Position numbers and translations under genes: made by a program. A stretch of DNA of 13,883 nucleotides from Ruminococcus sp. (GTDB lineage Bacteria > Bacillota > Clostridia > Oscillospirales > Ruminococcaceae), in assembly GCA_017622635.1 (NCBI GenBank), contig JAGAQS010000004.1:1-13883 (forward strand), in the 5' to 3' direction. Shown here one piece after another: positions 7,366 to 13,883 of this stretch. Position 1 is the first letter of the stretch; every line of letters begins with the position of its first letter. The notes under the pieces are model-generated. The model ran no database searches and was not told the DNA's origin. It worked only from the letters and a program-made list of their open reading frames with translations.

Positions 7366-9684
7366 ATGATAATGTGCAGTAAATGTAAAAAAAGACCTGC
7401 GGTTGTGTTTATTACTTCCGTTCAGGGAAACGAAAAGAAGAATGAAGGACTTTGTCTGATGTGTGCGAAAGAGCAGAAAATTCCGCAGGTATCGGAGTAC
7501 ATGGAAAAATTCGGTATAACCAATGAGGAAATAGACCAGCTTTCAGACCAGATGATGAGTATGCTCGACGGTGACAGTTTTGAAATGGGCGGTTCAGGTC
7601 TTATGCCTGACTTTATTTCAAATATGTTCGGACTCGACGAATTTGAAAACAAAAATGACGACAAATCCGGAAGTATTGAATCAAAGAATAATCCTGAAAA
7701 GAAACCAAACGGTGAAAAACGTGGTCTTTTTGGTGGTAACAAGCGTGAAAAGAAGTCCAAGGAACTTAAATTCCTCGGAAGCTATTGCACCAATCTTTCA
7801 CAGAAAGCCGCAGACGGTGAACTTGACAATATTGTAGGACGTGACAAGGAAATTGCACGTGTGGTACAGATTCTTTCAAGAAGAACAAAAAACAATCCGT
7901 GTCTTATCGGTGAGCCGGGTGTGGGCAAGACTGCAATTGCGGAGGGAATAGCACAGCGTATCAATGACGGAAAAGTCCCTTTCAATCTTGCCGACAAGAA
8001 AGTTTATCTGCTTGACCTTACAGCACTTGTTGCAGGTACACAGTTCAGAGGACAGTTTGAAAGTCGTGTGAAAGGTCTTGTTGACGAGGTAAAGCGTGAG
8101 GGAAATATTATTCTCTTTGTTGACGAGGTTCACAACCTTGTCGGAGCAGGCGATTCAGAGGGTTCAATGAACGCCGCAAATATTTTAAAACCTGCTCTTT
8201 CGAGGGGGGAAGTTCAGGTCATAGGTGCAACTACTTTCAGTGAATACAGAAAGTATATTGAAAAGGATTCCGCACTTGAAAGACGTTTCCAGCCTGTAAC
8301 CGTAAATGAACCGACTGTTGAGGAAACAGTAGATGTACTTCTCGGAATAAAGAAATATTACGAAAATTACCACAGAGTGCATATTTCTGACTATTTAATA
8401 AGAGTCTGTGCCGTACTTTCGGAAAGATATATAACAGACCGTTTTCTTCCCGACAAGGCTATTGACCTTCTTGACGAAGGTTGTGCAAGGGCGTGTATAC
8501 GTTCTCCCGAAATTGCCGAGTACGATAAGCTTAAAAAGGAAATAACTGTTTTAGAGGGAATGGAAAAGAGTATTTCTGAACAGAGTGAACCCGATTACAA
8601 GGCACTTGCCGAAGTAAAGGGAAAACTTATCCATGCCCGTGAAGAAGAAAAGGCACTTAAGGAAAAGGCTGAGAGTGTTCAGGTTACAGAAGAAGATATT
8701 GCAAAGGTTGTTGAACTCTGGACGGGTATACCCGCAAACAAGATTGCAGAAACAGAATTCCTCAAAATCGCAAAGCTTGAGGGTGCTTTGAAAAAGAGAA
8801 TACTCGGACAGAATGAGGCTGTTGAAACTCTTGCAAGAGCTATCAAGCGTACAAGAGTACGTTTAAATAAACGCCGTCGTCCTGCATCATTTATATTTGT
8901 AGGACCTACGGGTGTCGGAAAGACTGAACTTGTAAAGGCACTTGCTGAAGAAATGTTTGATTCACCCGAACCGCTTATAAGACTTGATATGACGGAATAT
9001 ATGGAGAAACATTCTGTTGCGAGAATGATTGGCTCGCCTCCCGGATATGTGGGATATGACGAGGCAGGACAGCTTACGGAAAAAGTACGCCGTCGTCCCT
9101 ATTCGGTAATACTTTTTGACGAAATCGAAAAGGCTCACCCAGACGTTATGAATATACTCATGCAGATTCTTGACGAGGGAAAAGTTGACGATGCACATGG
9201 CAGAACAATAAATTTTGAAAATACAATTATCTGTATGACATCAAATGCAGGTTCAACAGATAAAACGCTTGGTGTAGGTTTCAACAGGACTGAAAACGAA
9301 ATTTCACGTGATAAGGCAATGAAAGGACTCAGAGAATTTTTGCGTCCCGAATTTATCAGCCGTATAGACGAAATAGTTGTTTTCAGACAGCTTGACAAGA
9401 AAGATTTTGCAAGTATTGCTTCACTCATGCTTGACGAAATGATTGAACCGCTTTCGGAAAAGAATATCAGTATAAGTTATGACAGCAAGGCACTTTCTCT
9501 TATTGCCGACAAGGCTTACGGAAAACCGTACGGTGCAAGAGATATACGCCGTGTAATCAGACAGGATATTGAGGACAGAATAGCCGAAATAATAATTGAA
9601 AAGGCTTCTGAAATAAGCGGTGTTGACATTTCTGCCGACGGTGATAAGCTTGTTGTCACTGCAAGGGACAAAAAGGAGCAGTAA
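7366..9684 (+). CDS. clpE: ClpE/ClpC-type AAA+ unfoldase with N-terminal zinc finger
   Basis: A 772-residue Hsp100 ATPase that would unfold proteins and feed them to ClpP. The N-terminus holds a treble-clef-like zinc finger (C4, C7, C30, C33) in place of the Clp_N domain, which is the mark of ClpE. A long charged, low-complexity linker (about 60-130) follows. The first AAA+ domain has Walker A GEPGVGKT (182-189), Walker B with D253-E254, and pore loop GTQFRGQFE with F227 where most relatives have tyrosine. A short coiled middle segment lies at about 385-450. The second AAA+ domain has Walker A GPTGVGKT (513-520), Walker B LFDE (583-586) and pore loop [10 protein letters not shown] (Y561). VGF at 637-639 fits the ClpP-docking loop. 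ATG 7366 has a GGGGG ribosome binding site; ATG 7372 is possible. ClpE of Bacillus is shorter, mainly through the linker. Confidence 0.85.
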   Translation: MIMCSKCKKRPAVVFITSVQGNEKKNEGLCLMCAKEQKIPQVSEYMEKFGITNEEIDQLSDQMMSMLDGDSFEMGGSGLMPDFISNMFGLDEFENKNDDKSGSIESKNNPEKKPNGEKRGLFGGNKREKKSKELKFLGSYCTNLSQKAADGELDNIVGRDKEIARVVQILSRRTKNNPCLIGEPGVGKTAIAEGIAQRINDGKVPFNLADKKVYLLDLTALVAGTQFRGQFESRVKGLVDEVKREGNIILFVDEVHNLVGAGDSEGSMNAANILKPALSRGEVQVIGATTFSEYRKYIEKDSALERRFQPVTVNEPTVEETVDVLLGIKKYYENYHRVHISDYLIRVCAVLSERYITDRFLPDKAIDLLDEGCARACIRSPEIAEYDKLKKEITVLEGMEKSISEQSEPDYKALAEVKGKLIHAREEEKALKEKAESVQVTEEDIAKVVELWTGIPANKIAETEFLKIAKLEGALKKRILGQNEAVETLARAIKRTRVRLNKRRRPASFIFVGPTGVGKTELVKALAEEMFDSPEPLIRLDMTEYMEKHSVARMIGSPPGYVGYDEAGQLTEKVRRRPYSVILFDEIEKAHPDVMNILMQILDEGKVDDAHGRTINFENTIICMTSNAGSTDKTLGVGFNRTENEISRDKAMKGLREFLRPEFISRIDEIVVFRQLDKKDFASIASLMLDEMIEPLSEKNISISYDSKALSLIADKAYGKPYGARDIRRVIRQDIEDRIAEIIIEKASEISGVDISADGDKLVVTARDKKEQ

Positions 9685-9688
9685 AAAA

Positions 9689-10384
9689 ATGAAGTTTAAA
9701 TTAACATCACTTTTGATGGTTCTTTGTGTGTGTGCCTGTTCGTGCGGAGACAAGAAAGATTCCTCATATACAAGCCCCGAAAGTTCGGGACAGTCATCAA
9801 TAAAGGGGATAGAAACCACTGAAAAGGTTGCAGAAGTCCCCGACAGTTCAGAGGCTATAAAAAACAAGTTCAAGGACGTTCCCGATGCCGAGAGCGGTCC
9901 GCTGATAAGTGTGAACAATGTTAAGGCAAAAGCAGGGGAAACGGCGGAAGTGACCGTTTCCGTAAAAGGTGCTGACCTTAACTGGAGTATGTGCGGTATA
10001 CATCTTACTTATCCGAATGTGCTTGACTGTGTTCGTGACGAAAAAGATACAAGTTCCGTGAAATTTGAAAAGGGTGTGGCATCGGAATACAATACGGGTT
10101 TTATTTCTCTTGAATGTGAATGGCAGAACGGTACGCCCGAAGAACTTATGGAAAAGAATCTCGGTGCGTTGTTCTTCACGGTAATGTTTAACGGAAACGA
10201 CGGACAGGACGGAGATATTGCCACTTTCTATTTTGATGTTCCCGAAGATGCAAAGTCAGGGACAGTTTACCCGATAGATTTATATTATATGGAAACTGAT
10301 ATGTTCAGGAATACTGAGGGTGATATGTCACTTGAAAAATATGCTTTTGAAAATTTTCAGGCGGGTTCAATAACTGTCGAATAA
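9689..10384 (+). CDS. Lipoprotein with one cohesin-like domain
   Basis: A 231-residue predicted lipoprotein. The signal peptide MKFKLTSLLMVLCVCACSC ends in overlapping lipobox candidates, VCAC (lipidated C17) or ACSC (C19), followed by GDKKDSS. A Ser/Thr/Lys-rich tether covers about 21-70. Residues 72-230 look like a cohesin or cohesin-like beta-sandwich: LISVNNVKAKAGETAEVTVSV at the start, MCGIHLTYPNVLDCV as the next strands, NLGALFFTVMF in the middle and FQAGSITVE at the end. Cohesins bind dockerins in cellulosomes; here binding is unproven, since lone cohesin-like domains also occur in other surface proteins. The start is ATG 9689, with AAGGAG at 9673-9678 inside the end of the clpE-like gene, so the two are co-transcribed. 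The gene ends just before a strong terminator. Confidence 0.75.
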   Translation: MKFKLTSLLMVLCVCACSCGDKKDSSYTSPESSGQSSIKGIETTEKVAEVPDSSEAIKNKFKDVPDAESGPLISVNNVKAKAGETAEVTVSVKGADLNWSMCGIHLTYPNVLDCVRDEKDTSSVKFEKGVASEYNTGFISLECEWQNGTPEELMEKNLGALFFTVMFNGNDGQDGDIATFYFDVPEDAKSGTVYPIDLYYMETDMFRNTEGDMSLEKYAFENFQAGSITVE

Positions 10385-10392
10385 TAAAATTT

Positions 10393-10420
10393 AAAGGGGA
10401 ACGTTTAGTTCCCCTTTTTT
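10393..10420 (+). terminator. Rho-independent terminator, convergent and probably bidirectional
   Basis: A perfect 10-base stem, AAAGGGGAAC (10393-10402) and GTTCCCCTTT (10408-10417), closes a 5-base loop and runs into TTTTTT (10415-10420). It ends the clpE-lipoprotein unit on the plus strand. On the minus strand the same stem follows the glutaredoxin stop codon and is trailed by TTTAAATTTTATT, so it can probably stop that transcript too. The glutaredoxin stop (10419-10421) lies partly in the T-run. Confidence 0.92.
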
Positions 10421-10649
10421 ACTGCATATTCTGTAATGCCGTATCAACAGCGTTTTTGTCAAAACCTATTACAGTAGTTTTGCCGATTACTGTTACAGGA
10501 AGTGAACACTGCCCCGTCATATTTACAACACGGCGTGAATTGAATGGGTCATGTGCGTTGATTGTACGGAATTGTACACCTTTTTTGTCAAGATAGTGTT
10601 TCATTCGTCTGCACCATATGCAGTGTTCGGAAAAATATACCTCAACCAT
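10419..10649 (-). CDS. Small glutaredoxin-like (NrdH-type) thiol protein
   Basis: A 76-residue thioredoxin-fold protein, the short glutaredoxin/NrdH size. It would reduce or exchange disulfides in the cytoplasm, as there is no signal peptide. Strand 1 (VEVYF) leads to the redox motif C10-I-W-C13 at the start of helix 1. The cis-proline loop is SLPVTVIG (P51), followed by the GFD turn that in this family helps bind the partner thiol. A third cysteine, C48, sits three residues before the cis-proline, which is unusual. ATG 10649 is preceded on the minus strand by AAAGGAGA, 8 bases away. It lies 88 bases downstream of the spoIID-like gene with no terminator between, so co-transcription is possible. 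The electron donor and targets cannot be told from sequence. Confidence 0.82.
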   Translation of the reverse strand: MVEVYFSEHCIWCRRMKHYLDKKGVQFRTINAHDPFNSRRVVNMTGQCSLPVTVIGKTTVIGFDKNAVDTALQNMQ

Positions 10650-10671
10650 TTTTATTCTCTCCTTTCAATAA

Positions 10672-10694
10672 TACTGATAAAACGGTTATCTGTA
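10672..10694 (-). repeat. Imperfect inverted repeat in the glutaredoxin leader
   Basis: TACTGATAA (10672-10680) and TTATCTGTA (10686-10694) are complementary at 8 of 9 positions around a 5-base centre. It lies between the spoIID-like stop and the glutaredoxin start, about 7 bases upstream of the ribosome binding site. No T-run follows on the minus strand, so it is not a standard terminator. It may be an operator or a leader hairpin, or chance in AT-rich DNA. Confidence 0.35.
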
Positions 10695-10737
10695 ATCATA
10701 TTATTGTCGGATATGAACAGTATTATTCAAAGTTTTT

Positions 10738-11745
10738 CTATTTTTCTATCTGACATTCAGGGTAATAGTGTTCAAGGATTTCACGCCATGTCTTTCCTTC
10801 GGAAGCCATTGAGTTTGCACCGTACTGACTCATTCCCACACCGTGACCGAAACCTTTTGTTGTTATAACGGCTGTTTCTCCGTCGTAATTTATTTCAAAA
10901 CACGCCGAACGCAGTCCGAGAGCCTCCCTTATATCATTTCCGCTTACTTTGAAGTCACCGACCATAGCTGAAAGAACCGTTCCCGAATCAGATACGGTGT
11001 TTATTTTAATCCATGAAGTGAAATCTTCGGACAAGACTATTCCCGAAAATTTTTCTGCGAGTATCTGACGCAGTTCTTCTTTTCTGTATCGTACTTCTTC
11101 GAGATATTTCGGGGCTGAGGTGTCATAACTGCTGTCAACAGGTATAAGATAGTCAATAGCAGTTCCCCATGCGTTTTCGGCACTTTCCGTCTTTCCCGAC
11201 GACATTGAATGGAATGCCGAAATAATCGGCTCGTCCCCGTAAGTAATTATATATGGCAGAACATCGTTTACAGCGTCGGCTATTTTGTCGTAATATACAT
11301 CAAAGTTATCACCGTAATACTGCATTGCCTGATTTTTTGTGAAATACCCCTGATATTTTGAAGTGTCGTTTGAGAAATCCGCTCCGCAGAGTTCAGGGGT
11401 AGGGTCTGAACGTTCACGCAAACGCTGACGTTCCGCATATGTATGTGCGGCGACAGCCTGTGCCTTGAGTGCGTCATTCTCGAAAGTTGCAGGCATTTCC
11501 GCACATACAGCACCTATAACATAGTCTTTTTCGTCAACTTCAATCAACTCTCCCGTCGATATATCAAGAACTTTGTAGGGTTCTCCCGTATATGACGAAA
11601 CGGTTTTGCTTTCGTTCTTTTTAACGTCTGAGACAATTTCGGGGACTGCCTCCGCACCCTTTGAGAAAAATACAGGTACGGCAGGAAGAAAAACAATTGA
11701 AACTGCCATGAACAGCAGTGCGGAAAAATATCTTTTCATTTTCAC
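10738..11745 (-). CDS. spoIID: SpoIID/LytB-like peptidoglycan lytic transglycosylase
   Basis: SpoIID cuts glycan strands during engulfment in sporulation; relatives such as LytB act in cell-wall turnover. This protein is 335 residues, close to SpoIID of Bacillus. A signal anchor covers about 6-27. The domain shows YVIGAVCAEMP with the likely catalytic E83, DALKAQAVAAHTYAERQ (91-107), SAFHSMSSGKTESAENAWG (177-195) and the C-terminal GFGHGVGMSQYGA (298-310) with HYYPE (326-330). The segment that normally reads like C-T-D-x-x-H-C-Q-A-Y is here S125-N-D-T-S-K130-Y131-Q-G-Y, so the usual zinc-binding Cys and His residues look replaced. The start is GTG 11745 or ATG 11739: GAGG at 11751-11754 is 5 or 11 bases away. 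It diverges from citrate synthase. Sporulation by this organism is not shown by this one gene. Confidence 0.87.
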   Translation of the reverse strand: MKMKRYFSALLFMAVSIVFLPAVPVFFSKGAEAVPEIVSDVKKNESKTVSSYTGEPYKVLDISTGELIEVDEKDYVIGAVCAEMPATFENDALKAQAVAAHTYAERQRLRERSDPTPELCGADFSNDTSKYQGYFTKNQAMQYYGDNFDVYYDKIADAVNDVLPYIITYGDEPIISAFHSMSSGKTESAENAWGTAIDYLIPVDSSYDTSAPKYLEEVRYRKEELRQILAEKFSGIVLSEDFTSWIKINTVSDSGTVLSAMVGDFKVSGNDIREALGLRSACFEINYDGETAVITTKGFGHGVGMSQYGANSMASEGKTWREILEHYYPECQIEK

Positions 11746-11763
11746 ATTTACCTCACACTAAAG

Positions 11764-11784
11764 TATTTGACATAATGTCTGATA
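11764..11784. promoter_or_regulatory. Palindromic operator candidate in the spoIID-citrate synthase divergent region
   Basis: GACAT-A-ATGTC (11769-11779) is a perfect 11-base palindrome. Flanking TAT (11764-11766) and ATA (11782-11784) also match, giving TAT-N2-GACAT-A-ATGTC-N2-ATA, symmetric at 16 of 20 paired positions. It covers the -35 box of the citrate synthase promoter and lies 19 bases upstream of the spoIID-like start codon. A dimeric regulator bound here would block citrate synthase transcription and could affect both genes. Confidence 0.5.
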
Positions 11785-11795
11785 TGGTGTATAAT
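11767..11795 (+). promoter_or_regulatory. Consensus housekeeping promoter of citrate synthase
   Basis: TTGACA (11767-11772) and TATAAT (11790-11795) are both perfect, with a 17-base spacer. The expected transcript starts near 11802, leaving a leader of about 27 bases that holds the ribosome binding site AAGGAG (11813-11818), 10 bases before ATG 11829. The -10 region also lies in a 12-base palindrome, ATAATTAATTAT (11791-11802). Confidence 0.9.
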
Positions 11796-11828
11796 TAATT
11801 ATGAATATATTTAAGGAGTGTTGTTATT

Positions 11829-13187
11829 ATGCCATCTTTGATTTCAGGTTCTAATATTACAAATTTATGCAGTCAGCTTTACGAAAATTCCAGAATCGAA
11901 TCAGGTCTTTACGATAAATATCATGTTAAAAGAGGTCTGCGTAACAGTGACGGCACGGGTGTTGTTGCAGGTATAACAAATATATGCAATGTTCACGGTT
12001 ATGTACTTAACGAGGGCGAAATGGAAGCAATTCCGGGACAGCTTATCTATCGTGGATACAATATAAATGACCTTGTCGCAAATGTTGAGGAAGAAAACCG
12101 TTTCGGCTATGAAGAGACTGCTTTTCTTCTGCTTTTCGGTCATCTTCCCACAGAAAAGGAACTTTCTCATTTTACGTCTTATTTATCTTTGAAACGTGAC
12201 CTTCCGAGCGGTTTTGTTGAGGATATGATTCTGAAAGCACCTTCAAAAAATATCATGAACAAGCTTTCACGTTCCGTGCTTGCACTTTATTCATATGACG
12301 ACGAATGTGAAAACAAGGGTCTTGAAAATGAAATGCGTACAGCGGTAAGCCTTATCGCAAAACTTCCCGTTATAATGACTGCGGCTTATCAGGTAAAAAG
12401 ACGTGTGTTTGACAATCAAAGTATGATTATGCACCCGATTAATTATGAGGAAAATACTGCACAGTGTATTCTCTCACTTCTCCGTCCCGACAGGCAGTAT
12501 ACAAATGATGAGGCACAGATGCTTGACCGTCTGCTTATGCTTCAGGCTGAACACGGTGGCGGTAACAACTCAACGTTTACCTGTCGTGTGCTTACTTCTT
12601 CGGGAACAGACCCCTATTCAGCATATGCCTCCGCTATATGTTCCCTCAAAGGTCCACGTCACGGCGGTGCAAATTTAAAGGTTATTTCTATGCTTGACAA
12701 TTTCAAGGCAAATATAAAAAACTGGAACGACGAGGGGGAAGTTGCGGACTATATGCGTAAAGTTATACGCAAGGAGGCAAATGACGGTTCAGGTCTTATT
12801 TACGGTATGGGTCACGCTGTATATACTGTTTCTGACCCCCGTGCAGTGATTCTCAAGAAAAAAGCCTTTGAACTTGCAAAGGGCAGGGAAATTGAAGCAG
12901 AATTCCGTTTACTTGAAACCGTTGAACGTCTTACACCCGAAATATTCACGGAAGTCAAGGGCAGTACTAAGACCATGTGTGCAAATGTCGATATGTATTC
13001 GGGACTTGTATACAGAATGCTCGGTATTCCCGACGAACTTTTCACACCTCTTTTTGCAATTGCACGTATGTCGGGCTGGGCTGCTCACCGTATGGAAGAA
13101 ATACTGACCGGAAACAGAATTATACGTCCTGCATACAAGGCAGTTGCAAAGGAAAAAGAATATGTCAGGATAACTGAAAGAAAATAA
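11829..13187 (+). CDS. gltA: Citrate synthase
   Basis: Condenses acetyl-CoA with oxaloacetate to citrate in the cytoplasm; in a fermenting anaerobe this most likely supplies 2-oxoglutarate and glutamate. The 452-residue protein has a longer N-terminus than the compact 370-residue bacterial type. The catalytic residues are visible: H242 in AEHGGGNNSTF, H329 in GMGHAVYTVSDPR and D388 in NVDMYSGLVY. SLKGPRHGGAN (about 270-280) and the Y-R-G-Y segment (about 74-77) are also typical. The HGGGNNSTF loop is one residue longer than the common HExNASTF form and marks a subtype I associate with anaerobes. It has its own consensus promoter and a good ribosome binding site. No aconitase or isocitrate dehydrogenase gene is in the window; a lipoprotein gene follows after 18 bases. 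A methylcitrate synthase role cannot be excluded. Confidence 0.94.
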   Translation: MPSLISGSNITNLCSQLYENSRIESGLYDKYHVKRGLRNSDGTGVVAGITNICNVHGYVLNEGEMEAIPGQLIYRGYNINDLVANVEEENRFGYEETAFLLLFGHLPTEKELSHFTSYLSLKRDLPSGFVEDMILKAPSKNIMNKLSRSVLALYSYDDECENKGLENEMRTAVSLIAKLPVIMTAAYQVKRRVFDNQSMIMHPINYEENTAQCILSLLRPDRQYTNDEAQMLDRLLMLQAEHGGGNNSTFTCRVLTSSGTDPYSAYASAICSLKGPRHGGANLKVISMLDNFKANIKNWNDEGEVADYMRKVIRKEANDGSGLIYGMGHAVYTVSDPRAVILKKKAFELAKGREIEAEFRLLETVERLTPEIFTEVKGSTKTMCANVDMYSGLVYRMLGIPDELFTPLFAIARMSGWAAHRMEEILTGNRIIRPAYKAVAKEKEYVRITERK

Positions 13188-13205
13188 AAATTCAGTAGTT
13201 GATAA

Positions 13206-13883
13206 ATGAAAATCATAAAATTATTTACGGTAATTTTTACGGCTGTATTCTTTCTTACGGGTTGTGTGTTCAGTTCAAGCATTGACAACCTTATGACACC
13301 CCCGAAACTAAGTGTTGAACAGGAACAGATTTACAATGCGTTGACAGATGCGGCGGGAACGTCCATAAGTCTTAAATATCCTAAGTCGGGGAAATATCTC
13401 TCGGCTTTCATAATTGAGGATATTGACGGAGACGGTGGAAATGAAGCTGTTGTTTTCTATGAAAAGACAAGTATTGCCGTTGAGGAAAATACCCTGAGAA
13501 TAAATATACTTGACAGTTCAGACGGTAAATGGCGTTCGGTCTGCGATACACCTGCAAAGGGTGCGGAGATTGAAAAAGTCATGATTTCAAAGCTCGGTTC
13601 AAATGACCGTATGAACCTTATCATAGGGAGCAGTCTTATAAACCGTTCTGAAAAGAACGTGTCAATATACAGCTACGTTGACGGCAGTATTGAGGAAACT
13701 TTTTCCGAATCGTATTCTTTTATAGACGTTACAGACCTTGACCAAGACAATGAGAATGAATTTCTTCTGTTGTCAGGTTCGTCGTCGGGTTCACTTGCCG
13801 TTGCGGAGGCATATAAACTGAACAGTGACGGGATATATTATAAATACAGCCGTAAACTCAGCGGAAGCTTTACTGAATTTGAC
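13206..13883 (+). CDS. Lipoprotein with FG-GAP/VCBS-like acidic repeats (5' part)
   Basis: The frame is open from ATG 13206 to the window end (226 residues, no stop), so the 3' end is missing. The signal peptide MKIIKLFTVIFTAVFFLTGC ends in a clear lipobox, LTGC, with C20 lipidated, so the protein should be held on the outer face of the membrane. Two segments resemble the calcium-binding loops of FG-GAP/VCBS beta-propeller repeats: EDIDGDGGNEAVVFY (71-85) and DVTDLDQDNENEFLLL (174-189), each a D-x-D-x-D loop followed by a hydrophobic strand. An in-frame stop at 13203-13205 rules out an earlier start. There is no good ribosome binding site, and the gene begins 18 bases after citrate synthase without a terminator, so it is probably read from that transcript. 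Function unknown. Confidence 0.75.
   Translation, partial: MKIIKLFTVIFTAVFFLTGCVFSSSIDNLMTPPKLSVEQEQIYNALTDAAGTSISLKYPKSGKYLSAFIIEDIDGDGGNEAVVFYEKTSIAVEENTLRINILDSSDGKWRSVCDTPAKGAEIEKVMISKLGSNDRMNLIIGSSLINRSEKNVSIYSYVDGSIEETFSESYSFIDVTDLDQDNENEFLLLSGSSSGSLAVAEAYKLNSDGIYYKYSRKLSGSFTEFD

Noticed and set aside
9421..9918. 165-residue minus-strand open frame across the clpE-lipoprotein junction
   Set aside because: It is antisense to two well-supported genes, has no recognisable domain and no ribosome binding site; typical shadow frame.
10551..10868. Plus-strand open frame of 105 residues opposite the glutaredoxin and spoIID-like genes
   Set aside because: Antisense to two recognised proteins, low-complexity hydrophobic translation, no ribosome binding site.
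11786..11793. Sigma-E-like -10 box (TATACACC on the minus strand) for the spoIID-like gene
   Set aside because: Six of eight bases match CATACAMT, but no matching -35 sequence lies at the right distance; AT-rich DNA gives such hits by chance.
1..13883. Mobile element, CRISPR array, toxin-antitoxin or phage-defence system
   Set aside because: No transposase, integrase, direct-repeat array, attachment site or defence-type domain was seen on either strand; the genes are mainly conserved housekeeping and envelope functions.

Overview
The window reads as a chromosomal stretch of a low-GC, Gram-positive anaerobe of the class Clostridia, most likely a Ruminococcus-like member of the Oscillospiraceae. 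The reasons are the ECF transporter genes near truA, a ClpE-type zinc-finger AAA+ ATPase, SpoIID, strong AGGAGG-like ribosome binding sites, TTG/GTG starts, and a cohesin-like lipoprotein. The genus is an inference. I see no tRNA, rRNA, insertion sequence, CRISPR array or phage gene, and no gene-free stretch longer than 300 bases.

Region 1 (1-7227, plus strand) is a tightly packed run of six genes. They are the 3' end of an ECF transporter ATPase (ecfA2-like), ecfT, a 1007-residue YfhO-type membrane protein, truA, a single-pass membrane protein with a probable beta-propeller (DUF5711-like), and a CvpA-like membrane protein. Gaps are 1-34 bases and yfhO overlaps truA by 41 bases, so the run is probably one transcription unit whose promoter lies left of the window. 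Many Firmicutes have ecfA1-ecfA2-ecfT-truA directly in a row; here a yfhO gene separates ecfT from truA.

Region 2 (7228-10420, plus strand) starts with a 138-base intergenic gap, then a ClpE/ClpC-like unfoldase and, 4 bases later, a lipoprotein carrying one cohesin-like domain. It ends at a strong hairpin terminator that also sits at the end of the convergent minus-strand genes.

Region 3 (10419-11745, minus strand) holds a SpoIID-like peptidoglycan lytic transglycosylase followed by a small glutaredoxin-like protein.

Region 4 (11746-13883, plus strand) begins with a divergent control region of about 83 bases. It contains a perfect TTGACA-17-TATAAT promoter overlapped by a palindrome. Citrate synthase follows, then the 5' part of a lipoprotein with FG-GAP-like acidic repeats that runs off the window.

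Most genes are housekeeping or envelope functions: vitamin uptake, tRNA pseudouridylation, protein quality control, envelope glycosylation, septal peptidoglycan cutting and citrate formation. I did not find a convincing new multi-gene system. The points most worth following are the cohesin-like lipoprotein behind the unfoldase gene, the SpoIID lacking its usual zinc ligands, the palindrome over the citrate synthase promoter, and the unusual start region of the CvpA-like gene.
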